Shown here: positions 39,017 to 47,048 of the stretch, piece after piece | Numbering within the stretch: position 1 is the stretch's first letter | How the letters are laid out: each line of letters starts with the position of its first letter | Assembly (NCBI RefSeq): GCF_018687355.1 | Contig: NZ_CP061288.1 | Location: 372,001-436,000 of the forward strand | Length of the DNA: 64,000 nt | Reading direction: 5' to 3' | DNA from: Polynucleobacter sp. VK25 | GTDB taxonomy: Bacteria; Pseudomonadota; Gammaproteobacteria; Burkholderiales; Burkholderiaceae | The notes under the pieces: generated by a model | Databases searched by the model: none | What the model saw: only the letters and a program-made list of their open reading frames with translations | What the model was told of the DNA's origin: nothing | Position numbers and translations under genes: made by a program

Positions 39017-39550
39017 TTACTGAGGCACCATGCGGCGTGCTTCAGTAAATTTAGCAGCCCAATAAGGTGAGGTGATGTAATCGAGGCGTACCGTTCCACC
39101 TGCGCTTGGGGCATGTACAAATCTGCCTTGCCCCACATAGATTCCGGCATGAGAGTATTTTTCTCCAGTGGTGTTGAAGAACACTAAGTCTCCTGGAGCT
39201 GGTGGTTGACCTTCAATACTTACGCCCTTAGTACTCATCAATTGAATTGTGCGTGGTAGTTTGATCCCGGCCGCTTTGTTATAGACATACACAATCAGCC
39301 CACTGCAATCAAAACCACCTTTGGGAGTATTGCCGCCATATCGATAGGGAACATCGACTAAGCCAACGGCTGCTATAGAAATATCCTCAGTGCCAACACT
39401 CGTATCTTGTTTAAATTGAGAAACTTTTGCAGTGTTTGACTTACCGCTGAATGTGCTACACCCACTTAGGATGAGTAAGCTACAAATAAAAATGCCGCAC
39501 CCCAAGAGAGTGCGGCATGAGAGGGATTGCTTAGAGTGCGTCAGCAGCAT
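39017..39550 (-). CDS. NlpC/P60 peptidoglycan endopeptidase, lipoprotein
   Basis: 177 residues from the ATG. A lipobox LSGC puts the lipidated Cys at 31. The NlpC/P60 domain has the nucleophile Cys82 in GGFDCSGLIVYVY and His134 in YSHAGIYVG. It probably cleaves cell-wall stem peptides near the outer membrane. A TTG at 39559 is also open. The start overlaps the end of the upstream phoH gene by 20 bases, and a complete intrinsic terminator lies within its signal-peptide codons (separate entry). Confidence 0.88.
   Translation of the reverse strand: MLLTHSKQSLSCRTLLGCGIFICSLLILSGCSTFSGKSNTAKVSQFKQDTSVGTEDISIAAVGLVDVPYRYGGNTPKGGFDCSGLIVYVYNKAAGIKLPRTIQLMSTKGVSIEGQPPAPGDLVFFNTTGEKYSHAGIYVGQGRFVHAPSAGGTVRLDYITSPYWAAKFTEARRMVPQ
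39485..39518 (-). terminator. Intrinsic terminator inside the NlpC signal-peptide codons
   Basis: On the minus strand ATGCCGCAC (bases 39510-39518) pairs perfectly with GTGCGGCAT (39492-39500) around a 9-base loop and is followed by TTTTATTT. It is 13 bases past the phoH stop codon and within codons of about residues 11-20 of the NlpC lipoprotein. It should stop most phoH transcripts before the NlpC gene is complete. Confidence 0.75.
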
Positions 39551-41201
39551 GATCCGCAAGACGTGAGCGCTCGCCGCGTGCTAATGTCACATGACCACCA
39601 TGACGCCAGCCTTTGAAGCGATCCACCACATAGGTTAGACCAGACGATCCTTCGGTTAAGTAAGGAGTATCAATCTGAGCAATATTACCTAAGCAAACAA
39701 TTTTGGTTCCAGGACCTGCACGGGTCACTAAAGTCTTCATTTGTTTAGGCGTGAGGTTTTGTGCTTCATCAATGATGACAAATTTGCTCACAAAAGTTCT
39801 GCCGCGCATAAAGTTCATGCTCTTTACTTTAATGCGGGAGCGAATTAACTCTTGAGTCGCAGCACGACCCCACTCGCCGGCGCCACCATCCTCATTGCGC
39901 TGTAATACTTCAAGGTTGTCGTCAAATGCACCCATCCAAGGCTGCATTTTTTCTTCTTCGGTACCCGGTAGGAAGCCAATATCCTCGCCAACTGGCACAG
40001 TGGCACGAGTAATAATGATTTCGTTATAGCGTTTGCTATCTAGCACCTGCTCAAGACCAGCAGCCAATGCTAGCAAGGTTTTACCGGTTCCCGCTTGACC
40101 TAACAAAGTCACAAAATCGACGTCTGGGTTCATGAGTAAGTTCATGGCGAAGTTCTGCTCACGGTTACGCGCAGTCACGCTCCAGACGTTGTTTTTCTGA
40201 TGAGAGAAATCTCTGAGTGTTTGCAAGAGAGCAGTCTTGCCATTGATTTCTCTAACCTGTGCGTAGAAAGGCGTAGAGCCATCTGGATTTTCCTGATAGA
40301 CAAACTGATTGACCAACATGCTTTGTACTGTCGGTCCGGTTACTCGATAGAACATCGTGCCAGATTTTGAGTCAGCCCAGCTTTCCATATCCTTGCCATG
40401 CTTAGGCCAAAAATCTGCTGGTAATGACATCACGCCGGCATACATCAAGTCACGATCTTCTAAAACCTGGTCATTGAAATAATCTTCAGCCGGTAAGCCA
40501 AGTGCACGCGCCTTAATGCGCATATTGATGTCTTTGGATACCAATACGACTTCTTGACCTTTGCGAGTTTTTTGCAGCTCACTCACTACCGCCAAAATCA
40601 TGTTGTCACCCTTGCCTTCGGGTAAGCCTTCAGGCAATGCTTGTGTGGAGAATTTGGTTTGGAAGAAGAGGCGACCAGTCACATCCTGATTGCCCAACTT
40701 GTTCAAAGGGATGCCTTCATCTAGGGTGCCACTAGTGCCAGCAATCAGTTGATCTAAGGATCTGCTGACAGTACGGGCGTTGCGGGCAACCTCTGTCATG
40801 CCTTTCTTATGATTGTCCAACTCTTCCAGAGTGGTCATCGGCAGATATAGATCGTGCTCGGAGAATCGGAACAGGGAGCTTGGATCATGCATCAATACGT
40901 TCGTATCTAACACGAACAAACTAGGAGGCCCAGTGCGAATAATCCGCTTGGGTTTTGTGGGTGTAGGGGCTTTGTTCTCGTTGCGCTCACTACGCTGATG
41001 ATGAGCAGGGCGATGATCCGCTTTAATCTTTTCAAGAGCTACCTCTGCTGCAGATAAATCTTCTTCTGCATCGTTGGTCCAATCAACAGCTTCCACAACC
41101 ACTGGTTTTGCTTGAGCAGGACGTTTCTTTAAGTCGGGAGTATCTTTGCGACTGAGTTTCACTTGATCAGCAATTTGAGTGGGGATTGGGGGCAGTGGCA
41201 T
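39531..41201 (-). CDS. PIN-domain PhoH ATPase (PhoH2-like)
   Basis: 556 residues. An N-terminal basic linker is followed by a PIN ribonuclease domain (about 94-235) with metal-binding Asp99 (LDTNVLMHD), Asp199 (KGDNMI) and Asp224 (SKDINMR). The PhoH ATPase domain has Walker A GQAGTGKT (368-375) and Walker B FVIIDEAQN. Related PhoH2 proteins unwind and cut RNA. A good AGGAG lies before the ATG, but two terminator-like hairpins lie directly upstream of it. Confidence 0.9.
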   Translation of the reverse strand: MPLPPIPTQIADQVKLSRKDTPDLKKRPAQAKPVVVEAVDWTNDAEEDLSAAEVALEKIKADHRPAHHQRSERNENKAPTPTKPKRIIRTGPPSLFVLDTNVLMHDPSSLFRFSEHDLYLPMTTLEELDNHKKGMTEVARNARTVSRSLDQLIAGTSGTLDEGIPLNKLGNQDVTGRLFFQTKFSTQALPEGLPEGKGDNMILAVVSELQKTRKGQEVVLVSKDINMRIKARALGLPAEDYFNDQVLEDRDLMYAGVMSLPADFWPKHGKDMESWADSKSGTMFYRVTGPTVQSMLVNQFVYQENPDGSTPFYAQVREINGKTALLQTLRDFSHQKNNVWSVTARNREQNFAMNLLMNPDVDFVTLLGQAGTGKTLLALAAGLEQVLDSKRYNEIIITRATVPVGEDIGFLPGTEEEKMQPWMGAFDDNLEVLQRNEDGGAGEWGRAATQELIRSRIKVKSMNFMRGRTFVSKFVIIDEAQNLTPKQMKTLVTRAGPGTKIVCLGNIAQIDTPYLTEGSSGLTYVVDRFKGWRHGGHVTLARGERSRLADHAADAL

Positions 41202-41433
41202 GGACTCTCCTAAAAGAAAAAACCGCCAAGCGGATTGCGTTGACGGTTTATTACGAAACTAGTTGCAGTGTTGCTTAAAAAACGGAGGGGGTTGCTCCCC
41301 GTACCTGATCTAAGATATTCAGGTTTCTGATTCAAACGGATTGTCAGACTTTCCCGTCGTTTACGGTGCATATGAATCACTTTACCCCAAAATTTGGGGT
41401 TTGCAAGCACCTCAGATCAAATTATTGTAAAAA
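41202..41433 (-). promoter_or_regulatory. phoH leader with two tandem terminators, candidate attenuator
   Basis: The 232 bases between bcp and phoH are rich in hairpins on the minus strand. Terminator 1: ACGGGG with CCTCCGT-type pairing (41283-41302), then six Ts. Terminator 2: AACCGTCAA with TTGGCGGTT (41240-41248 with 41221-41229, one G-T pair), then T4-C-T4, ending 10 bases before the phoH ATG and touching its AGGAG. ACCTGA/TCAGGT can form around 41308-41332, while the same CTGA can also pair with an upstream TCAG, so alternative folds exist. ACCCCAAA/TTTGGGGT (41384-41400) lies just after bcp. A 53-codon frame inside has no family features. Confidence 0.6.
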
Positions 41434-41901
41434 TTATTTAGTGGCCTGAGCGGCTTGCAATACCTCTGTCACATGACCCGGAACCTTGAGGCCGCGCCAC
41501 TCTTTTGCTAGCTTGCCAGAGGAGTCAAATAAGAAGGTGCTGCGCTCTACGCCACGAACTTGCTTGCCATACATATTCTTCATCTTCATGACGCCAAAGA
41601 TCTGACAAAGCGTTTCTTCGGTGTCAGCTACTAGCTCGAATGGAAGCTCTAACTTGCTACGGAAGTTATCGTGTGACTTAAGGCTATCTCTGGAAACCCC
41701 AACTACCAAAGTATTGGCTTTGGTGAATGCTTCAATATTGTCTCTAAATTCACCTGACTCAGCAGTACAACCTGGCGTCATATCCTTTGGATAAAAATAC
41801 AGAACCAGTTTTTTGCCTTTAGCAGACGCTGGTGAAAAGGTTAATCCAGAGGTTGCTGGAATCGCGCACTGCGGCATAGGTTGACCAATGGCTACTGTCA
41901 T
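41434..41901 (-). CDS. bcp: Thioredoxin-dependent peroxiredoxin (Bcp)
   Basis: 155 residues. The peroxidatic Cys45 is in YPKDMTPGCTAESG. Residue 50, the resolving Cys in E. coli Bcp, is Gly here. Two other Cys (12 and 99) are in unusual places, so the resolution step must differ from the E. coli type or use an external thiol. It reduces peroxides and lipid hydroperoxides. Confidence 0.92.
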   Translation of the reverse strand: MTVAIGQPMPQCAIPATSGLTFSPASAKGKKLVLYFYPKDMTPGCTAESGEFRDNIEAFTKANTLVVGVSRDSLKSHDNFRSKLELPFELVADTEETLCQIFGVMKMKNMYGKQVRGVERSTFLFDSSGKLAKEWRGLKVPGHVTEVLQAAQATK

Positions 41902-41938
41902 GATGATCCTTTGTTGTTTGTCTCTAAGTTTTACTGAA

Positions 41939-42856
41939 TTAGTTATTTTGAATAATTAAATCACCACTACGATTGGGTATCTCACCCCAGCTTAGCGGTA
42001 ATACAGCTATTTTATCGAGTTGCTTGGTGGCTTCCCAGGATTTGTGTAGTTCACCCATGGTGACAAGGTCGTGACCTTGGTTCAGCCATCCAGCTAATAG
42101 CTGCTCAAAGGCGGGCAATAGCTTTTGACCTTCTAGTTCAGCGTGTAGCGTGAAGACTTGGTCATTTGGATTGCTTTGGGTGATTTCTAATAATTTTTTA
42201 ACTGCACCAAATTCATCGGCGCCATCGATGCCAATGAGTTCATCAAAGGTGGGGAGTGTTGTTGGGTACTGAACATGCTTCGCTTTGCCTGAAGGGAGTG
42301 CAAGACGATAAGGTATGAGATTGGGTTCGGCCCTACCATCGGATGAATAGGCAATACCCCATTGATCGAGTTGCTCAAAAGCAGCCTCATTCATTTGCCA
42401 TCCGGCTGCACCATAGGTGACTGGTGAATGACCAAAGATTTCTACGAAGCGATCCCAACTCTTTTGCATCATCGCTTTTGTCCATGATGCATCTTGATTG
42501 CGAACGGCATCTTGCCAGGCTACGTGATCCCAAGTGTGAATACCTGTCTCATGACCTGCTTTATCAATTGCGCGCATTTCTGCAGCTGCTTTCTTGCCAA
42601 TGTCTGGACCGGGCAGAAGGACGCCGTAAAGCAACGTCTTAATGCCGTAGTGCTCGACAACAGAAGTGCGACTTACCTTTTTTAGAAAGCCTGGACGAAA
42701 GACGCGCTTTAAGGCCCAGCCGGTATGGTCGGGCCCAAGGCTAAATAGAAAAGTAGCTTTGAGGCCAAAACGCTCTAGAGTACGAGCAAGATTGGGTACG
42801 CCTTCCTTAGTGCCGCGTAAGGTATCAACATCAACCTTGAGAGCTATCTTAGCCAT
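41939..42856 (-). CDS. arnD: Ara4N deformylase ArnD
   Basis: 305 residues, polysaccharide deacetylase family. KVDVDTLRGTKEGVPNLA at the N-terminus, ATFLFSLGPDHTG and HETGIHTWDHVAWQD carry the metal-binding Asp and His residues. It removes the formyl group from undecaprenyl-phosphate-Ara4FN at the inner membrane before ArnT transfers Ara4N to lipid A. Last gene of the arn set here, 22 bases after the dehydrogenase. Confidence 0.93.
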   Translation of the reverse strand: MAKIALKVDVDTLRGTKEGVPNLARTLERFGLKATFLFSLGPDHTGWALKRVFRPGFLKKVSRTSVVEHYGIKTLLYGVLLPGPDIGKKAAAEMRAIDKAGHETGIHTWDHVAWQDAVRNQDASWTKAMMQKSWDRFVEIFGHSPVTYGAAGWQMNEAAFEQLDQWGIAYSSDGRAEPNLIPYRLALPSGKAKHVQYPTTLPTFDELIGIDGADEFGAVKKLLEITQSNPNDQVFTLHAELEGQKLLPAFEQLLAGWLNQGHDLVTMGELHKSWEATKQLDKIAVLPLSWGEIPNRSGDLIIQNN

Positions 42857-42878
42857 GTACCTTTAGATCTACTTTTGC

Positions 42879-43925
42879 TTATTCTTTGTCGACTAGGTGG
42901 CGTGCTTTTTCTACGTCTCCACGATAGGCTTCAAAAATATTCTTGAGCGCATCGGTCATCGTAGTAGTTGGCTTCCAGCCTAATTCCTGCATCGTGTTGT
43001 CAATTGCTGGAACACGATTCTGTACGTCTTGGTAGCCTTCACCATAGTAAGCACCAGAGGTAGTCTCAACAATTTTCACTTCATTTGCATTCTTTGCGTA
43101 CTCAGGAATGCTGCGAGCAATTTCTAGCATCTGATTGGCTAGTTCACGAATAGAGTGATTGTTCTTTGGATTACCAATGTTATAGATCTTGCCGTTAGCA
43201 ATGCCATCTTTGTTGTCGATGATGCGCATCAGAGCGTCGATACCATCGTCAATATAAGTAAAGGCACGCTTTTGGGCGCCGCCGTCAACCACGTTGATGG
43301 ATTCACCACGAACGATATGACCCAAGAACTGGGTCACTACACGGGACGAACCTTCTTTTGGTGTGTAGATGCTATCTAGACCAGGCCCAATCCAGTTAAA
43401 TGGGCGGAAGAGGGTAAAGCGTAAGCCTTCCATGCCATAACCCCAGATCACGCGATCCATCAATTGTTTGGAGCAGGCGTAGATCCAGCGTGGCTTATTG
43501 ATTGGACCGTAAACCATATTCGATTTAGATGGATCAAACTCGCCGTCTTCGCACATGCCATAAACCTCAGAGGTTGATGGAAATACCAAATGCTTTTTAT
43601 ATTTGACTGCAGAGCGTACGATCGGTAAGTTGGCTTCGAAATCAAGCTCAAATACTTTGAGTGGTTGCTGTACATAAGTTGCAGGCGTTGCAATCGCAAC
43701 TAAAGGCAAGATGACATCGCATTTGCGGATGTGATACTCAACCCATTCTTTATTGATGGTGATGTCACCTTCAAAGAAATGCATACGTGGATGATTGATT
43801 AAGTCACCAAGGCGATCGTTTTGCATATCCATGCCATAGACATCCCAATCGGTTGTCTCGAGAATGCGCTTGGAAAGGTGGTGACCAATAAAGCCGTTAA
43901 CACCAAGAATGAGTACTTTTTTCAT
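42879..43925 (-). CDS. arnA: UDP-glucuronate decarboxylase (ArnA C-terminal half as a separate protein)
   Basis: 348 residues, short-chain dehydrogenase/epimerase. It aligns by eye over its whole length with the dehydrogenase half of E. coli ArnA: KVLILGVNGFIGHHL, VLPLVAIATP, FPSTSEVYGMC, RWIYACSKQLMDRVIWGYG, RPFNWIGP and DGGAQKRAFTYIDDG. Ser, Tyr and Lys of the catalytic triad and the Arg of QKRAFT are present. It oxidises and decarboxylates UDP-glucuronate to UDP-4-keto-arabinose. In E. coli this is fused to the formyltransferase; here the two halves are separate genes. Confidence 0.9.
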   Translation of the reverse strand: MKKVLILGVNGFIGHHLSKRILETTDWDVYGMDMQNDRLGDLINHPRMHFFEGDITINKEWVEYHIRKCDVILPLVAIATPATYVQQPLKVFELDFEANLPIVRSAVKYKKHLVFPSTSEVYGMCEDGEFDPSKSNMVYGPINKPRWIYACSKQLMDRVIWGYGMEGLRFTLFRPFNWIGPGLDSIYTPKEGSSRVVTQFLGHIVRGESINVVDGGAQKRAFTYIDDGIDALMRIIDNKDGIANGKIYNIGNPKNNHSIRELANQMLEIARSIPEYAKNANEVKIVETTSGAYYGEGYQDVQNRVPAIDNTMQELGWKPTTTMTDALKNIFEAYRGDVEKARHLVDKE

Positions 43926-43984
43926 CTTTACTGCCTCGTTTTAATCTAATAAGTGTTGTTACTTAGTTGCTACTCATTTACTTC

Positions 43985-44854
43985 TCAATTGCTAGCTGGA
44001 AACCATTCCAATACTTCCACTGCTTGGTGGTCACCACAAATGCCGAATACCCGATTATCAACCACTTGGATACCGCAAACCCCAAGATTGAGCTCGGCTG
44101 GAAATGGACCTTTTAGGCTCGTACGAGCCACGATCATGGTCTTGCCATCATGTGCCGTAAAGGCACCTGGATAAGGGGGTGCAACCGCTCTAACCAAGTC
44201 ATGAACCTGTTTGGCGGTCTGATTCCAGTGAATTTGCCCGTCGGCAGGCTTACGACCCCCAAAATAGCTGCCTTTTTGGAGTTCATTCGCCTTGCGGGGA
44301 ACAATTCCTTTTAAAAGGCTGGGTAAGACTTGATCGATAACGCTCACGGCTGCCTGGCTTACTTTGCCAAAGACATCGGTAGCGGTCTCATCTGGACCGA
44401 TGCTCACAGCTGCCTGCCCAACAATATCCCCTGCATCTGGTTTTGCTTCCATGACGTGCAAAGTGGCACCAGTCTCAGTTTCCCCATGCAGAATAGCCCA
44501 ATTGACTGGAGCGCGACCACGATATTTTGGAAGTAGCGAACCGTGCATATTGAGCGCCGCAATTTTTGCGCATTGCAAAATCTGCTCCGGAATCATAAAG
44601 CGATAGTAAAAAGAAAAAATGTAATCTGGTGCAAGAGCTTGCAGCTTCGGTATTAAGTCCACCAATTCAGAAGCATTAGGTGTGATGTACGGAATGTTTT
44701 TCTCGGCGCATAGCTTTGCTACGCTGCCAAACCAAACATTCTCATTAGGATCATCTTGATGAGTAACTACGAGATCAACTTGTATGCCCGCATTGAGAAG
44801 CGCTTTGAGGCAGTTGACGCCAACATCGTGATAGGCAAAGACGACTGCGTGCAA
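43985..44854 (-). CDS. arnA: UDP-Ara4N formyltransferase (ArnA N-terminal half as a separate protein)
   Basis: 289 residues. VVFAYHDVGVNCLKALL at the N-terminus, FSFYYRFMIPEQIL and NMHGSLLPKYRGRAPVNW match the formyltransferase half of ArnA, including the Asn, His and Asp active site. It formylates UDP-Ara4N with 10-formyl-tetrahydrofolate. The start must be TTG at 44854: the E. coli N-terminus aligns at residue 1, and the codon just before it is the in-frame TAA stop of arnC. There is no spacer. Confidence 0.9.
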   Translation of the reverse strand: MHAVVFAYHDVGVNCLKALLNAGIQVDLVVTHQDDPNENVWFGSVAKLCAEKNIPYITPNASELVDLIPKLQALAPDYIFSFYYRFMIPEQILQCAKIAALNMHGSLLPKYRGRAPVNWAILHGETETGATLHVMEAKPDAGDIVGQAAVSIGPDETATDVFGKVSQAAVSVIDQVLPSLLKGIVPRKANELQKGSYFGGRKPADGQIHWNQTAKQVHDLVRAVAPPYPGAFTAHDGKTMIVARTSLKGPFPAELNLGVCGIQVVDNRVFGICGDHQAVEVLEWFPASN

Positions 44855-45817
44855 TTATTTTTTCTCTAAAACGGTTTGCACAACATAGCGAGGACGCTTG
44901 CGGATTTGCTGGTAGATGCGACCAATATATTCACCCAAAAGACCGAGCCCAAAGAGCATCACGCCAATGAGAAAGAAGGTCAAAGCAAAGAGGGTAAACA
45001 CACCCTCAACCTCAGCACCCAGAACAAAGCGGCGCACCAGCAGGTAGACAAACAAGCTACCTGCAGCAAGGGATAGCAACATACCCAGGATCGAGAAGAT
45101 CTGTAAGGGCATGATGGAGAAGCCGGTAACCAAGTCAAAGTTCAGGCGAATCAATTGATACAGACTGTATTTAGATTCACCAGCAAAACGTTCTTCATGT
45201 TTGACAGTAATTTCTGCTGGGTTTGCAGAGAAGGTATATGCCAATGCAGGAATGAATGTATTGCTCTCATCACATTGGCGAACCAGATCAACAATGCGAC
45301 GACTGTAGCCACGCAACATACATCCTTGATCAGTCATCGTGATGCGCGTAATGTTTTCACGTAAATGATTCATGGCGCGCGAGGCAAATTTTCTAAAGAA
45401 GCTATCACGGCGATCTGCGCGAATGGTGCCAACATAATCATGACCTTTTAATAACTGCTCGGTCAATGCATCAATTTCTTCCGGAGGATTTTGTAAGTCT
45501 GCATCCAAAGTGATGATGTGTTCACCTTTGGCGTATTCAAAGCCAGCCATGATGGCCATGTGTTGGCCAAAGTTGCTGTGAAATAAAACGGCGCGAGTGA
45601 CATCTGGGCGCAACTCCACTTGCTTGGAAAGAATGCCAGCAGAACGATCTTTGCTGCCATCGTTAACAAATACGATCTCGTAAGTGATTTTGCGTTTGGT
45701 AGCCAGCGCATCTAATGCTGGATAGAGGCGATCAAATAGAGCTCCTAGTCCATCCTCCTCGTTGTAAACGGGAATAACAATGCTGAGTGTTGGGTTGGCA
45801 ACTAAGTTTGCAGTCAT
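44855..45817 (-). CDS. arnC: Undecaprenyl-phosphate Ara4FN transferase ArnC
   Basis: 320 residues, family 2 glycosyltransferase. SIVIPVYNEEDGL and TLDADLQNPPEEI (the DXD-like site) lie in the catalytic domain. Two C-terminal membrane helices (about 230-260 and 268-290) anchor it in the inner membrane. It attaches Ara4FN to undecaprenyl phosphate. The stop codon TAA is immediately followed in frame by the TTG start of the formyltransferase. Confidence 0.93.
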   Translation of the reverse strand: MTANLVANPTLSIVIPVYNEEDGLGALFDRLYPALDALATKRKITYEIVFVNDGSKDRSAGILSKQVELRPDVTRAVLFHSNFGQHMAIMAGFEYAKGEHIITLDADLQNPPEEIDALTEQLLKGHDYVGTIRADRRDSFFRKFASRAMNHLRENITRITMTDQGCMLRGYSRRIVDLVRQCDESNTFIPALAYTFSANPAEITVKHEERFAGESKYSLYQLIRLNFDLVTGFSIMPLQIFSILGMLLSLAAGSLFVYLLVRRFVLGAEVEGVFTLFALTFFLIGVMLFGLGLLGEYIGRIYQQIRKRPRYVVQTVLEKK

Positions 45818-45858
45818 CCTGCAATTTTGCCTGATTCTCTGGGATTAACCCAAGAACA

Positions 45859-47022
45859 CTAGTTTTTGCGGTATTTCTGCAAAATTCCGACCAATCCCGT
45901 GGCTATGCGGCCAATATCCTCATCTGTCATTGCAGGAAACAGGGGGAGGGTGAGGATAGATCGACCAATGCGTTCGGCGATTGGCGTGTCAGATGTTTTG
46001 TAACCTTGGTTTTTATAAAGCGTGAACCCAGTAATAGCGGGGTAATGAACGCCAGTACCAATGCCCAAATCTTTTAACTCGGCCATGACTTGGGCGCGAT
46101 CGGTATTTAACTGCTCAAGCGGCAAGATGACTTGAAACATGTGCCAGTTGCTATCGGTAAAGTTTTCCACTGGAAGCTCTAGTTTCAAACTTTCTAATCC
46201 AGTAGATTTCAATTCAGCACGAATGACATCAAAGTATTGGCGAGCAAGCGCACCACGACGAGATTGATAAGAGGGGAGTTGTTTTAGTTGTTCGAGACCA
46301 ATAGCTGCATTTACATCAGTCAAGTTGTCTTTGCCGCCCAATACATCAACATCCATGCCATCCATGCCGTGACGGGTTAATCCCTGCAGGCGGAATTTCT
46401 CAGCAAGTTTTGCCTCATCAGCGTTATTGAGTACAAGACAGCCGCCCTCAATAGTGGTGAGATTCTTGTTGGCCTGAAAGCTGAAGCTCACTAGGTCACC
46501 AAAGCTACCAATCTTCTTGCCTTGCCACAGCGAGCCAAAGGCTTGTGCAGCATCTTCAATCACGCGAAGATTGTGTTGTTTGGCGATGGAATAGAGTTGA
46601 TCCATATTCACCGGCAGACCAGCTAAATAGACGGGCATGATTGCGCGTGTCTTTGGCGTGACTGCAGTAGCAACTTTATTTAAATCAATATTGCGTGTGA
46701 CTGGATCAACATCCACAAATACTGGTTTTGCACCAACACTCAAGATGACATTGGAAGTTGCTACCCAGGAAATCGGTGTAGTAATGACTTCATCGCCAGG
46801 ACCAATGCCTGCAACTTGCAAGGCAATCTTCATAGTTGCGGTGCCGTTGGCAAAACAGCGTACTGGACGGCCACCAAAATATTCACTTAGGGTCGCTTCA
46901 AACTCTGCCAATTTGGGACCCGATGTCACCCAACCCGAACGCAATACTTCTGAAACAGCATCAATCGTTTCTTGATTAAAGCTGGGGCGTGTAAAGGGGA
47001 TGAATGTGGGGCTGTTTGACAT
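45859..47022 (-). CDS. arnB: UDP-4-keto-arabinose aminotransferase ArnB
   Basis: 387 residues, DegT/DnrJ/EryC1 aminotransferase family. The PLP lysine is Lys186 in FSFQANKNLTTIEGG, with EDAAQAFGS before it. The N-terminal IPFTRPSFNQETI segment is of the ArnB type. It makes UDP-Ara4N from the 4-keto sugar. The gene lies in the arn operon between arnT and arnC. Confidence 0.92.
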   Translation of the reverse strand: MSNSPTFIPFTRPSFNQETIDAVSEVLRSGWVTSGPKLAEFEATLSEYFGGRPVRCFANGTATMKIALQVAGIGPGDEVITTPISWVATSNVILSVGAKPVFVDVDPVTRNIDLNKVATAVTPKTRAIMPVYLAGLPVNMDQLYSIAKQHNLRVIEDAAQAFGSLWQGKKIGSFGDLVSFSFQANKNLTTIEGGCLVLNNADEAKLAEKFRLQGLTRHGMDGMDVDVLGGKDNLTDVNAAIGLEQLKQLPSYQSRRGALARQYFDVIRAELKSTGLESLKLELPVENFTDSNWHMFQVILPLEQLNTDRAQVMAELKDLGIGTGVHYPAITGFTLYKNQGYKTSDTPIAERIGRSILTLPLFPAMTDEDIGRIATGLVGILQKYRKN

Positions 47023-47048
47023 GATGTTTCTTATATTACTTCACTGCG

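Noticed and set aside
41210..41368. 53-codon frame between bcp and phoH as a possible leader peptide
   Set aside because: No good ribosome binding site, no regulatory run of one amino acid, and it runs through both terminators. I treat the region as structured RNA instead.
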